Source: Drosophila persimilis (Eukaryota; Arthropoda; Insecta; Diptera; Drosophilidae). Taken from it: a DNA stretch of 64,000 nucleotides. The stretch's first letter is position 1. Every line of letters starts with the position of its first letter. The notes beneath the pieces are model-generated. The model worked only from the letters and a program-made list of their open reading frames with translations. It made no database searches and was not told the DNA's origin. Positions 27,677 to 40,370 of the stretch are shown here, one piece after another. The position numbers and the translations under genes are program-made. The stretch spans positions 12,174,501 to 12,238,500 of the forward strand of contig NW_020825294.1 of the NCBI RefSeq assembly GCF_003286085.1. Direction: 5' to 3'.

Positions 27677-30468
27677 TACATATATGTACAATGCACAAAC
27701 ATAGATGACAGACAGATACTCAGATACATGATAGATAGCTGATAGATAGATAGATGGATTTCACCTCAAGAAGGGATATATTGTTCGGGATTTGATTTGA
27801 ATAAAAGGATTTTGTTACTTCAATGATACTCATATATTTATTAAAAAACTAAAGATACAGAGCACACAGCTCGAATTTGCTGCACTTTGGAACATTTCAA
27901 CATCAATTAGTGTGCATCAAAAGAAAGGATAAACCACAAAATCCCAGCGATAGCCGCCTTTTACAGAAACCCCAACAGACGTCTGAGCTGGAATTTGCAG
28001 ACCGAAAATTGCGAAAAGCCTGTCATAGTCGCCGTCTCAACTCCAGTCCTAAGCCTCCCAGAAATAGTGAATGAAATGAAATGAGTTCCTTACAAACGGC
28101 CAAACATTCAACATTCTCAGCCCAGAGCGCAGGAAGGACGACACGGCAAGAGGGAGAGGGAGAGGACACAGACATTCAGGCGGCTACTTCCTCGGGACAA
28201 GAACGGACACGGAAAAACCTAAATAGTTAATCCTTTTCTTCGGGCCGCAAGAAAATTGCGAAAACCGCCCGAAGGCGCAGGCTGAGGCCAAGGATGCTGC
28301 CTGAGATGGGGTCGGATTGGTTCGGTTCGGTTCGGTTCGGTTGGGATGGGATGTCGGCGGACGGAAAGGAAAGGAAGCCTGTGAATTTGTCAAAGAGTTG
28401 TGCAAACATCGAGGAAGAAGGGAAAAACAAGAGCAACAACAAATCGAATGCAATCAAAATTAAAGCGCTTAGAGCTGTGACAACAGCGCGGGACAAACAA
28501 TTGTCGAGCAATCCTTCCGGGATTTCGCACAAAGAGTCTGCTGCTGAGCTGAGCCCAGCCCAGCCCAGCCCAGCCCTGTCGGGGATGTCCTGCCGGCAAT
28601 TTAAGCGAATTAAAACGAAGTTCGTATTGATTTAGGTTTCTGGCTCGGCCCGAAAAAGAAGCGAACGGAGGAGCCGCCAGGACGAAGATGTCTCCTGCTG
28701 TGCCCTAAGAAAAAATACACAGCCGAAAATAAGAGCGAGATGGGGGGAACGGGAATACGCAAACAAAAACAAGAATACAGCACTCGAAGCGTTTAACTTT
28801 GGCTTAAGTGTTTGCCAGGACGCGGCCTGGCCCTACCCCTTTTACCTGACAGCAACAGCAACAGCAACAGGAACAGCTCCTTTCCACAACTCGAACGTGC
28901 AACGTTGCATATCCTGCCCCTGCCGTTGGCCGTTTGCCGTTGGCCGTTGGCGGGCTGCGGTGAGCAGCCACTGAAAAAATCCCTCCAAGTGTCATCGACA
29001 CTTGTGCGGCTGCCTTAAGGGTTGCCCCCGTCTCAGAACGGGAGCGGCAGCGGGAGCGGGGACAGGAAGAGCAACTGGAACAGGCCCTGAAAGTGGATGA
29101 GGAAGAGGCAACAGTGCCAGGATAAAGAGCACGAAATAGGCCTGAATGTGTCGCCTAAGTGCTAATAATTGTGCCCTCGCACAGTTGGCGGTCGCCCCTG
29201 GAGGAAAAAAACTTTAGGCGAACTGCGTTCAGGACTTCCTACGGCTAACCGGTGCCAGGATCTGCATAGCAACGCTCCCCGAGAGAAACTCCACCCAGTC
29301 TGAGTTCGAGCAAACTTTGTTGATCTGAAACTCATAATAACCGAGCTCCGATGCGGATCCAGAGGCGGAATATTTACACGCGGCGAGAGGTGTGGAACCT
29401 CGTAATTTGTGGTAATAGAAGGATGCGAATCGTGTATTAGGGAATGAGGTATTTTGAAGGAATATAATCTAATAATTATGGGAGAAATGGAAAGAGCCGC
29501 GGGATCTAATCGTGCTGATGCATTGAAAAGTACCATCAAAGTGAGTGACAACAGAGAAGGTTGAGCTATTATTCCTTTTCCATCAATTTTAAGAAGCGAC
29601 ACAAAAGGTTAATGTTCAAAAGAACAGTGTGATTTAGTTAATAGTTGTATCTGATTCTGACAGGGAGATAACATAGTGTAACATGTGACAGTAGAGCGGA
29701 TGTACAGTGGCTCGAATCTATAAAGAACCAGTTGTTTATTGTTTCTAACTTTGTTCAGCTTATTTTGCATCGATTGGACTAATTTTCCTGTGAATTCCGG
29801 CATAATTTTCCCCGCTCCTCTGTGAATGCTGTTGTTAAGTCATTTTTTACGTTCTAACATGTTTTCATTCAATATCAACCAAAAATTGTCCCTTCCCTTC
29901 AAAGTCTGGCTATTGAGATGTCGGTAAGTAATTAATTATCAAATTGGCCAATTCCAAGCAATTCCCAATGTTTTGGAAAAACCTCTTTTATTCCCAGCTT
30001 TTCGAATCTTTGAAGGTTTTCTGTCTGCTTTCCTTTACTCCTGTCTTTTGGGAGCACACAAATGTTCGGTTTTAGGCCCGCGCACTCTGTCGCCGAAGGC
30101 GGAGTCGAAAACTTATTTAAAGCTGGTTGTAAACGGTGCATGCGGAGCAGCACGTGGAGCTTTTGTGACTTTGGTCCACACGCTGCTGCGTTTTTCGAGC
30201 ACAATTTAATTATCACTGTTGCCATCTCGCTTGTGTGTGATCTATGGACTAGTGTCGGAGGCAGAAACACACAAAGAGAGAGCGAAAGCTCAAACGTCAT
30301 GACTGAGCGAAAATATCTATATGGATTTGATACGGTCAGCTTAAAGCTCAGAAAAAACTTAATACTCCATCGGTGCGAGTGCGCACACACACTGCTAGCT
30401 TTGCTGTGCTGACAACTTCGAAAGCTCACCCAAATCAGCTCTGCTTTGATTGATCGATCAAGGATGGC

Positions 30469-31026
30469 TTTTTATACCCGATACTCAAAATTAGTATTGG
30501 GGTATATTAGATTTGTGGTAAAAGTGGATGTGTGTAACGTCCAGAAGGAATCGTTTCCGACCCCATAAAGTATATATATTCTTGATCAGCATCAATAGCC
30601 GAGTCGATTGAGTCCTGTCTGTCTGTCCGTCCGTCTGTCCGTCCCTATTAGCGTCTAGTGCTTAAAGACTATAAGAGCTAGAGCAACGACATTTTGTATC
30701 CAGACTTCTGTGATATGTCACTGCTACAAGAATATTTCAAAACTTCGCCCCACCCCCTGCCGCCGCCACAAATCACGAAAATCTGTTGCATCCACAATAT
30801 TGCGAGAAAACTAAAAACGCAGAATCATAGATATTGACCATATCCATTAGATTGCTGAAACTGGATCAGATCTAATCATTTTGTAGCCAAAAGCAAGAAA
30901 TCAATCACTCTTTGTCGTGTCTTTTAATATTAGCGCCGTCTGCCGGTGGAGAGCTATACTGACTAAGTATCGGGTATAAATGTAAAGTTGCGGTCTCCGC
31001 AGCAACTCACAACGTTCCCCCTCGTT
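30469..31026 (-). mobile_element. INE-1/DINE-1-like element, copy C (inverted, single unit)
   Basis: Reverse orientation relative to copies A and B. It begins TTTTTATACCCGATACTC and ends AACGTTCCCCCTCGTT, the reverse complements of the right and left ends of A. The GTCTGTCC array is at about 30616-30643. At about 558 bp it is half the length of A and B and holds only one body unit. It is more diverged, so it is older than the A/B pair. Confidence 0.8.
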
Positions 31027-34000
31027 TATCTTGAAGCTGATTGCTAATATCCACTATTAATAGCTCGGTGCTATGACAGCTAATATACGAAATAGTGGTC
31101 CGATTTGTCCTATTATCTTTTTTTTTTATCAGCTTGTATATGTATGTAATTAAATACAGATGTCCGATCCGCCCCATTCCCACAAATGATTTGCATAATG
31201 AAGGCGCACTGCGCACCCAGCCAAGCTAAAGCTGGCTGGAAAAGCTCCATGTTTAATTTTTAAAGCTCCTTTAGTTGAGCTCCGCTTACGGCTCCTTTCT
31301 CAGCTACAGCTTTAGCGCGAGCGCTTAAAAATTCAATGTTATTTGAATTGCTGATTCTCCTTTGATTCTGTAAAAAATGTACGTGCACTACGCTACATTT
31401 TAAATACATTTTGTTTAGAATGTAGTTTATTTAGTTTAAAAAATAATAAAAATAGCACTCCAGAGTATATTTTGAATATCTTCCTAAAATTCCTAGTCTA
31501 ATGTGAGTAATTTATGCGATAAATTTGAGCACTTATTCCACTTATTATTCCATCATGCCTACTGGCATCCATTCTAATCCAAACATTTCCATTAATTTCT
31601 GCCAAAATTATGTTAAATGTAGAAAGCCTTAGATCCATTACAAATCAAGTGGGACATATAGCTGTCCTTAATATTTGCTTGGCCATTCTTCGTATTCGCA
31701 CAACGACAAATCCATTTAGGCAAATTTCCATTAACAGAACTCTCTTCGGATGATTAATGGTGCTGGAAACCGCACGTGAAACGTAGGCCCTGAGATCTAT
31801 GAATGCAGGATCAATCCATTGACCAGAAGTTGCCCATTAATGATCGTTGCGATTCGTGTTGAACATCGCAGAAGTCGAGCGGTGCCTGTCGCCTGTCGCC
31901 TGTCCACTCCATTCATTGGTTGGCAAAAAAGATCCCCATCATTAGCCGAAAAACTCTGCACACACGGAGGATGGGGGATGCAAGATGATTAATGATCTGG
32001 GCCTCGGCAAGGACCTTGCGCCTGCGTGTAGCACTCAAGTGCAGGCCGCTGATCCGTTGCAAATAATTCGTAGCAGGCATCAAAACCGCAAATTGATTGA
32101 AGTTTGATGACATCAAGGAACAGACTTTTCCTGAGGTTTTCCGATCCGTTTTTTGTTTCCTTTCCTTTTTTTCCTTTGTGTCCTTTATCGGTGTGCTCTC
32201 ATCTAAGAAATTACTTTCACATGATTTGTGTTGTCATTCGATTTTGTTAATTTTTCTATGATTTATTTCGTTCCTCGTCCCTCCGCAAGGAGCAGATACG
32301 GCAGATAAAAAACAGATCGCTTACCGTTGTGTCCAGACTGAACGGCAATCCCTGAAGATCATTGTCTCGTAAAAGGAACTTCTGTGACACCACAAAAAGT
32401 TAAACGTTTCGTATCTGATGTTGAGTGAGGAACCACAGCCGCAACCGCAAAAAAAGGATCAGATCAGGTCAGAAAGATAAGAGACAATTGGAGGAAACAG
32501 ATAATGGATTGAGCAATCATAGGAGTCTTTGGTTTCATTGTATCTTATTTTGAAAGAAAGCTCTCGACTGCTGAAAGTACTCGTAAGCCATCAAAGATGA
32601 TTCGATTCAAAAATGGGATTCCACAGAACAGCGACAGGGACAGGGACAGGCACTTCCTTCCCATGTTTCCATCCGCAGGATCTGTCAGCAAACATTAGAT
32701 GCGAGAGGGGAATCCGCTTGACTCCTAATCCCGACAACACGAAAGCTAAACGGAGTTGATGCCACGTAGGAAGGACGAAGGAACTTTAATTACTTGTAAT
32801 TATTCAAGCGTAACGTGACATGGAACGGGGCGTCCTAAGACAGTCGGGATTACAGGACTACAGGCAGGCACAGAGCAGTCAGACAGACAGACTGACAGCA
32901 ATCCCTCTCCTGGTGTGTCTGTCGTGTCAGAAATCCAGGATTAAACATATGTAGATCGGAGAGGAGACGGAGACAGGGACGACCTACCGGGGGTCTGATT
33001 TTTTTCCATTCCTTGGCTGTGATTTTTTTCCGTGATCTTCATGGCTTGCAGCTTGAGTAACCACACGGCAACGGCAACGGCGGCAGTCGGCATTCGGTAG
33101 TCAGCAGTCGAAAAAATTACAGTTTTAAGGACAATACCCAGCACATCCTTATGAGATTAAAAATGCAAATCAGCCAGCAGAAGGCAGCCGCAAGGAAAAT
33201 ATGATGAGCTCTCCTCCGAGGACCACGAATGACGCTGCAGTTGCCACGAAGGAAAACTGTAATTGTTGTCTGTCAGAAAAGGACTGCGGTCTGACATGAC
33301 AGCTTCATGTCTCTGTGTGTGCCTCCGTGTCTGTGTGTGTGTGTTTTTTTTTGTGGCAGCTGCTCATGCGCCATGGACAAGGATGACGTCTTGGCGGTTG
33401 CACACGAATTTTGTGCTGTTTTGCATTGATTTTCATTAGCATTTTCTGTTATTTTTTTTGCTTTTGTTTATCCTCCTGCGGAATTTTCAGAGCCGACATT
33501 TTTTACAGCCGCTTGCATGATTTGACATAATTTTGACGAATGATCTCGGGGCGCTTCGGGGCGGGGTTTGAGTCTGTTGCCAGAGCCGCTGACAGGCGGC
33601 AATAACTTTATTTCGTTATGGTTTGGGATGGAAAATGGGGTGAGAGGGTCAAAGGAAATCGTTAATGGGAGTCAGGCTTGCATCGGGAGAGATCCCCTCA
33701 AGCTATTTAAATCATTTTAATAATCTATTTTGATGGAGACTCTATTCCCGAGCAGCCACCAGTCCGCTTCTGAGGATCTCCCTCCATCGCGTCTGTCTTT
33801 CCAGCGGAAAACAGCAAGGCTATTAATATTTTATATTTTTATGATCTACTACAATTCTACTACTCTTCAACAGGGAATCATCATATGATAGGCAACCCCC
33901 AAATTGTTCGCCTCTTTCAAAGCATTTTTCCAATACCAAATGGACATTTCACCCAAGGTTCAAACTAATAAATCTAATTAGTTCCAAAAAATTGAATATA

Positions 34001-37000
34001 ATATTATAACATTTTAATACAAAAATGGCATTGAACTTAGCAAAAGCTCGTAAGCCTGTTAGGTATTTCTTCTAATATTTTAATATCATATTCCTTTATT
34101 CCACAAAGTATTATTTACGATATACATTATCAATAAAGAAAATGTCTAAAAACCATCCTATTCCACAAAGGCCAATAAATTAAAATTAAATCCGATATTA
34201 TTATCTAAATTAATGAAGTTAATAAAATTTAATCAATTGACATAACATTTCATTGGCTTTGATGTTGAAACCTGTTGAAGGCAGCAAATGTTTTTTTTAT
34301 TTTTTTTTATAGAATTCCTCTTCTCCAAAGTGTATTCCTACATATTAAATCCCAGAACAATGGCAAACATCGGCTAACAGTATATTTTCTATCTTTTATA
34401 AACCCAAGAAATGATTGTTCCGCGCATTAAATTTGCATTAACTTAAAAAAAATATATGTTTTTGGTAAATTCCAAAGTGTTTTACCTTCTGAACAATTTT
34501 CTATTGATATTGCATTTAACGGTACCGCCAACGGCCAATGGAGAAGCAGACAACGGACGTGGAGGGCTGTAGCCAGGTGAAGAGGCGTCATGCCACCAGC
34601 AATTTGGAGGCGGCCCCACACCTCTTGAAGGGCAAGAAGGGCCTCTCTTTGCTCCAACAATGGCGGACTGGCAGGTGCCACCTTCTTGCTGCCGATCATT
34701 GCCTTGCTGTTTGTCCACTGCGAACGGATGCTGATTTTGGATTAGTCACATCGAAATATTGCCTCAGGTTTCGCTGCCGGAATACTGCCCAGAAACTGGA
34801 AGAACTTTAGAATGTCAGATATTTTGGTACACCAGAAGTTCATCAAGTTTGAGGCAGTATTTTCCATTGATATGCCGATCAATGCTGAGCTTCCACTGGC
34901 GCTTTATTTATCTCACATTCAAGGATCGCGCAAGAGGTTTGTTGAAGATCCCTTTAAGGGACATAAAATCCAAACAAATGGCACTAATTAAACATCAAAT
35001 TAACAAAACTCCGCGCACAATTCGAGCATAGATTGCATTCTGTAGCATTTCGAGGGGTCGAGCAGGGTCGGGGACCCTGCGACCCTGCGACCAGACAATG
35101 GCGCCAAAGGGTTAAAGGTGTAAACATCTGACAAAAGTGTCACATCAAAGCGCATTCCTGAGATACGGATACGTATATCCCCTAAGGCAGCTGCCCGCCC
35201 AGCATGGGTGTCCTTGGCAGTGCTCGAAGGCCGTACGACGCAGAAGGATAACGGCAGGACACCACCTCCCTCATTGTCATGTTAATGGGGCAGCTTGAGT
35301 CGCTTTTGTTGAGATATTCTCTCCGATATACCGGCTGTGGATGTGGATGTGGATATGGATATGGAAATGGAAACGGAATCGCGATCAATGCAAGTGTCTG
35401 TCTCAATGCGTGTCCTTTGGTTTGCCTTTGGTTTGACAGCTGTCAAAGGGCTAATAAGTCATATTCAATGTTTGTTAGCGACTCCTTGTGTGCGTCCGGG
35501 GCAAGGATTAATCACTGATTGATGGATGGATGGATTGCTCGAGAGGTGAATGGGTGTATGTGGGCAGGATTCATTAGAAGTACCAGCAGAAAAGTTCAAG
35601 CGCTTCGATTAGCTGCAGATGAGAGTCGAATGAAGGGAGAAAGTCCATGAATCGCGATGGATGCAATGAAAAAGAAACGACTTTAAAGATGTGTAAGTAA
35701 TGAGAAATTAAAGGCCTCCAAGGACCTCTGTCTCTCGTGAACATAATCCTCCATCCAACTATCCCAAGGAATTTCTCAATTAGAGCAGCCAGCAGAGCAA
35801 CAAATTGATTGATTCCCATCCTTCCCACCTCAGCAAAAAGAGAGAGGGAGGGGGGATACAGGCTGCACAGGCGACACAGGCGACACAGGAGACTGCAGGC
35901 AGAGGCGGTACTTGTAATCCTGTTAGGCAAAACTTTGGACAGCCCTCCAGGACACCAGCCTCGCCAGCACCCGAACTTCCAATTCCAGCAAGCGAGGAAC
36001 TTCCAGCAGCCGTTCCACCCAGCAAATGCGCAATTTTCAGCTTGACTTGACTTCAGCCCGTGAAACACATTCGATACTGAAACTGAGACTGAGATGGAGA
36101 CGGAGACGAGCCCAAGGATGAGTGCAGGGGCATATCATCCTTAATTGAAAAAATAAAAAGCAGAGCAGCTAAGGATTGCTGCAGCATCCTTCTGCTGCGA
36201 TTTCCTTATCGGCGGTTCGGCTGTTCGGCTGTTCTTTTACAGGACAGCGCACCTTTTCTTCGCGTGCGATTTTCGGGGAAATTGCGCTGCTCAATTACAG
36301 CGAGTCCGTGTGCCCCTGCCTCTGCCTCTCTCTCCTTTTACTCACCGTTGACTTGGCCAGGACAATTGGAAGGCCGCGGAAGGGGCACAGATACAGGAGA
36401 AGGGCTACAGATACAAAGTCGCGATCTTACTACGTTTCAAATTAAACCCAAATGGGGTTAATGCGCAACAAGAGAGACGACGAGACGACGGGACGACGGG
36501 ACGAAGAGACAACGACAGCAGCGTCTTTAAGTTAACAAAAAGACGCGATTCCATGTGCCACGGAATGAGGTAAGGGCCTGTACATCCTGGCACTCTCTGA
36601 TTTATTTGCCTCTTGCCGTTGCCCCTTAATGAATCCTAATTCGAGTACTCGACAATTCGGCGCATCATAAATTTTAAATTAACCCCAATTTCTGGGTATC
36701 CAAGGGGTTGCTCTCAATGCAAATATTTACGCCATTCGCCGGTGAGGAAAATGAAAAGCAAAATGAAAAGCCAAGGCGAGCCTTACTCGCTTTCAATTAG
36801 CCCTGGGGCTGTTGGCACTCGAGAGGTGGAAGAGAGAGTGCCGGGCGAAAGGGGAAAGCCAAAAGCCCAAAGAACGAAGAGCGAAGAAAACTCTGGCAAT
36901 TTAGGCTGGGTTTTTGGGCATCCATTCCCCAGCCACAGAGATGTGGCGAGGCCTCAGAACAGGACTCGTTCAAGGGGAGCAGATGAGTGGCACTTAAAGG

Positions 37001-38024
37001 ATAACTATGCACAGGACCCCAGGTAATTATTCTACTAAAATGTGGCCAATGAGGTACATCATTATTTTCCGGGAAAGAGTAACCAAAATCAGCTTCGATT
37101 CTAAGGAGCAGAGCAGTAAAGTTCGAATATCACTCTTAGGAGCGCATAAAGGTCCTTTCTGGGCCCTTCCTACTTCCTACTTCCAGCTGAGCAGCCACCC
37201 ATCGAGCGAGCCGCGGGCACATACTCTCTCAAGAGTGGGTCTCCCATTGAAAGCGAATGGAGATGGCGACTGGGACGGGACGGGGCCTCGTCTGTGGTCA
37301 ACACACACACAAATCGGGGCTAATCAAAGTGGGCCACGAAGCAGACGGCCGAGGGGCTTCGCGGAGGAATTTAATGACTCTTAGAAAATTGCATCGTAAA
37401 TGTCAACAAATGGATGCGAAACTTGCTGGCTGGGACTGAAACGGCAACTCGGGCTGGACTGCGGCCACAAAGTCAGACAGTCAGTCCGCCATCAGAGCGG
37501 CCGCAAGGACACACTGCACACTGCACAATGCACAATGCACAATCCGCAATCCACAATGCAACAGACTGTCCTGTCCGGTAGGTCGTAAAACTTCCTCGAA
37601 GACAATGCCGCAAGCAGCAGGACACCAGCAGCATCCTCTTCTCATCTCCCAGACGGGCACCGAGCACGTACTCGGACTCGTACTCGGAACAAAAAGCGAC
37701 GAACGGCTGTGTTTCATTTTTGCATTATGACAAACTCAAGAACCAGCCAGCAAGCAAGGTGTGTCCCAGGGGGAAGCGAACAAAACAGAACCGAACTGAA
37801 CAGAACAGAACAGAACCTAGAGTACGGGCACAAGATGGCCCATAAAGTGCAAATGAAATGAGCCAAATCGAATTTCAATTTCTTCTTTTAGAGAACTGAA
37901 TGGGGGAATGGGGAATGAGGAATGTGGAGAAGTGGAGGGGGTGGCAGAGAGATCAGAGATTCTTTCTCCTAGAGTATTTTGCACTAATTAACAACAAATG
38001 ATGACATCAGACACAAGAGCATCT
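31027..38024. other. intronic noncoding stretch of CenG1A
   Basis: No supported exon. AT-rich DNA at 31.3-31.7 and 33.8-34.5 kb. A broken protein-like stretch at about 34500-34990 is reported as a finding, and a short exon-like segment with both splice sites on minus is at 32325-32381. The remainder is unique intronic DNA with short simple repeats. Confidence 0.5.
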
Positions 38025-39171
38025 AAAACGAGGGGGAACGTTTCTGAGTTGCTGCGGACACCGCAACTCTAGAGTTATACCCGATACTAAGTCAGTATGG
38101 CTTTCCTCCGGCAGACGCCGCTAATATTAAACGACACGACAAAGAGTGCGTGCGAGAGAGACAGAAAATCAGTCTGAGCGTGATGTCACGCGCTGCGTAG
38201 CCACTGCAAATTGATTTGTTCCTTTTGGCTACAAAAATTATCTGATCTGATCCAGATTCAGCAATCTGATAGATATGGTCGTTATCTATGATTCCCCGTT
38301 TTTAGTTTTCTCGAATCTGCAATATTGTGGATGCAACAGATTTTCGTCCTTTGTGTGGGCGGAAGGGGGTGGGGCGAAATTTTGAGATACACGTTTTATA
38401 GTGAGATCTAAGAGAAGTGCGGATTCCAAATTTGGTTACTCTAGCGTTAATAGTCTTTGAGATTTGTGAATATCCCCAGATTTGCATCCTTTGCGGGGGC
38501 GGAAGGGGGTGTGGCGAAATTTTGAAACAAACTCGTCTCGGTCTGATATATTAGGAGTGTGGATACCAAATTTGGTTGCTCTAGCTTTTATAGTCTCTGA
38601 GATCTAGGCGCTAATGTTTTACTCTAAGCAAAGCCGCCTATGCTACCTGTGTGTTAGAGAGAGACAGGGCGAGAAAAAATTAAATTGTTTTCGTGATGCT
38701 GGCTATAATAATAATACGATCCCATTCAGATTCTGCAGTCTAAAAGATATGGTCATTCTCTACGATTCTGCGTTTTTGGTTTTCTCGTATCTTTAAAATT
38801 GTGGATGCCACAGATTTTCGCCCTTTGTGGGGGCGGAAGTGGGCGGGGCAAAGTTTTGAAATATTTTTGTAGCAGTGACATATCACAGAAGTCTGGATCC
38901 AAAACATCGTTGCTCTAGCTCTTATAGTCTTTGAGCATTAGGCGCTGAAGGGGACGGACAGACGGACAGACGGACAGACGGACGGACGGACAGACGGACA
39001 GACGGACAGACGGACAGACAGACATGGCTCAATCGACTCGGCTATTGATGCTGATCAAGAATATATATACTTTATGGGGTCGGAAACGATTCCTTCTGGA
39101 CGTTACACACATCCACTTTTACCACAAATCTAATATACCCCAATACTCATTTTGAGTATCGGGTATAAAAA
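38025..39171 (+). mobile_element. INE-1/DINE-1-like element, copy B
   Basis: Same ends, subterminal inverted repeats, GACAGACG array (about 38950-39025) and doubled body as copy A, in the same orientation. By eye I count about ten base differences plus one extra 8-bp array unit over 1.1 kb, so the two copies are roughly 99% alike and separated recently. No coding capacity. Confidence 0.85.
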
Positions 39172-40370
39172 GGGAAACCGAATGAAAGAGTGTGGAAAAA
39201 CCATCTGCCACTCGCAAATCCTGAGGCTCGAAAGTGTTGGACCGTCGCAACGGACGGGACCACGGGTCATGGGACCACCCGTTGACCTCCTGCTGTTCAC
39301 GAGGCTCGTGCTTCGGGTCGTGGCTCGAGGTCGGGTATTGAGATGTCCTGCTGGCGTTTCCCAAATCCGATTATGGACTTTGCTTCTTTCTCCCTCTCTC
39401 TCTTCCACTCGCTCTCTGTCCACAAATATCAGCCTTAATTTATGGCCAAAAACGATTAGAGCCCCGATGGAATTTCATTATATACTCACTCACAATAATG
39501 CGGAAATCTAGTCGAGCTTACCTGCAAAGAGATGGAAAAGGAATTCATTAGGGAAGATTTCGTATAAGCTTATATGAAAATGTTGCCGGTGCTGGTTTTT
39601 GTATCCTTCTAAAACGCCAAAAAGTTCTGCACCGATTGAGCTCAAAGAGTAATTCCATGTGCAATCCGCTTCGAGGATTGTTTTGATCTCTTTTTGCGTC
39701 AGTAACAGACACACGTCCGCATGAAAACAGATTTCACGGCAGATCAAGTAAGCCAAGAATTGGGAATGTCCTACAGATTTGATCTACTTGATTCTTCTAA
39801 ACTGTAGTCAGTCTAACACCTTAATCAGTGGCCCGCAAAAAACCAGGAAGATGGCCTTCGAATTTGAGTCCGAAAGCACCATTTAGACTGAAGACGATCT
39901 ACTGAAGATGGAACCGAATATTGGGTGTTCTCATGTCGGAAGAGCCAAAAATATTGCAAAGCACCCACAAGTAATCCAAAAATTAAACTTAGATCTAGCT
40001 TAAATATCCTCTGTTCTGTGCCACAGTCAAACGTGGAAGGTCCCAGAATTATACAACGAGTCTCACTAGGAGAAAGCTACCGATAAAGAGAAAGATAGAA
40101 CTTTACTGCAAAGCTACTCTGTGAGAGAGAGACGGAATCATTTGATTAGGGAACCACTGTGATAGAGCCAGCGGTAGAGAGAGAGAGAGAGAGAGAGAGA
40201 GCGGTCATTGAGCCCATGCCAGGCATGAAAACTCACCCTTTGCTGCAAAGCTACTCTGTGAGAGAGAAAACCACACAGAAAAGCCAGAGATCAGTTCGAT
40301 TTCAAGACATTTTTATTCACTTTTCAGCACTTTTCAAAGCAGCTGATCTGATGAGCCAGCCAATCAGCAA
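39172..40370. other. intronic stretch between INE-1 copy B and the JHBP cluster
   Basis: Holds the second ratchet-like splice site (39521/39522). A short segment ending GCAAAGCTACTCTGTGAGAGAGA occurs twice (near 40109 and 40243), beside a GA run (40174-40200). The minus-strand AATAAA for the first JHBP-like gene is at 40312-40317. The long minus frame ending at the splice site has no recognisable product. Confidence 0.5.
39516..39545 (-). promoter_or_regulatory. recursive splice site (ratchet point), CenG1A intron
   Basis: On minus, CCTTTTCCATCTCTTTGCAG is directly followed by GTAAGC, with the junction between 39522 and 39521. The core TTTGCAG|GTAAGC is identical to the site at 19913/19914. 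It lies about 14.1 kb downstream of the long first exon donor at 53638. Function is inferred. Confidence 0.7.

Larger units (their letters stand above)
18089..30468. other. intronic noncoding stretch of CenG1A
   Basis: No supported exon. Contents: a ratchet-like splice site at 19913/19914, a GGGGAG run (20748-20773), a (GGGGCC)7 run (21669-21712), a GGTTC run near 28318-28342, a GAATAT run (27648-27676) followed by GATA/TAGA-rich simple DNA, and a plus-strand TATA-like word (25471) with AATAAA words near 25670-25690 but no reading frame between them. Open frames are short and overlap on several strands. Confidence 0.5.

Noticed and set aside
28815..28870. Possible third ratchet site on minus, CTGTCAG|GTAAAA
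   Set aside because: The pyrimidine tract is a CTG/TTG repeat broken by many G bases and the donor part GTAAAA is weak; it lacks the core shared by the two accepted sites.
29932..30429. 165-codon minus frame near 30 kb
   Set aside because: No recognisable product, overlaps a similar-length plus frame, and no good splice donor on minus was found; could at most be a noncoding first exon.
39508..39756. 82-codon minus frame ending at the 39.52 kb splice site
   Set aside because: The frame is open by chance up to the ratchet site; no acceptor or homology supports an exon.
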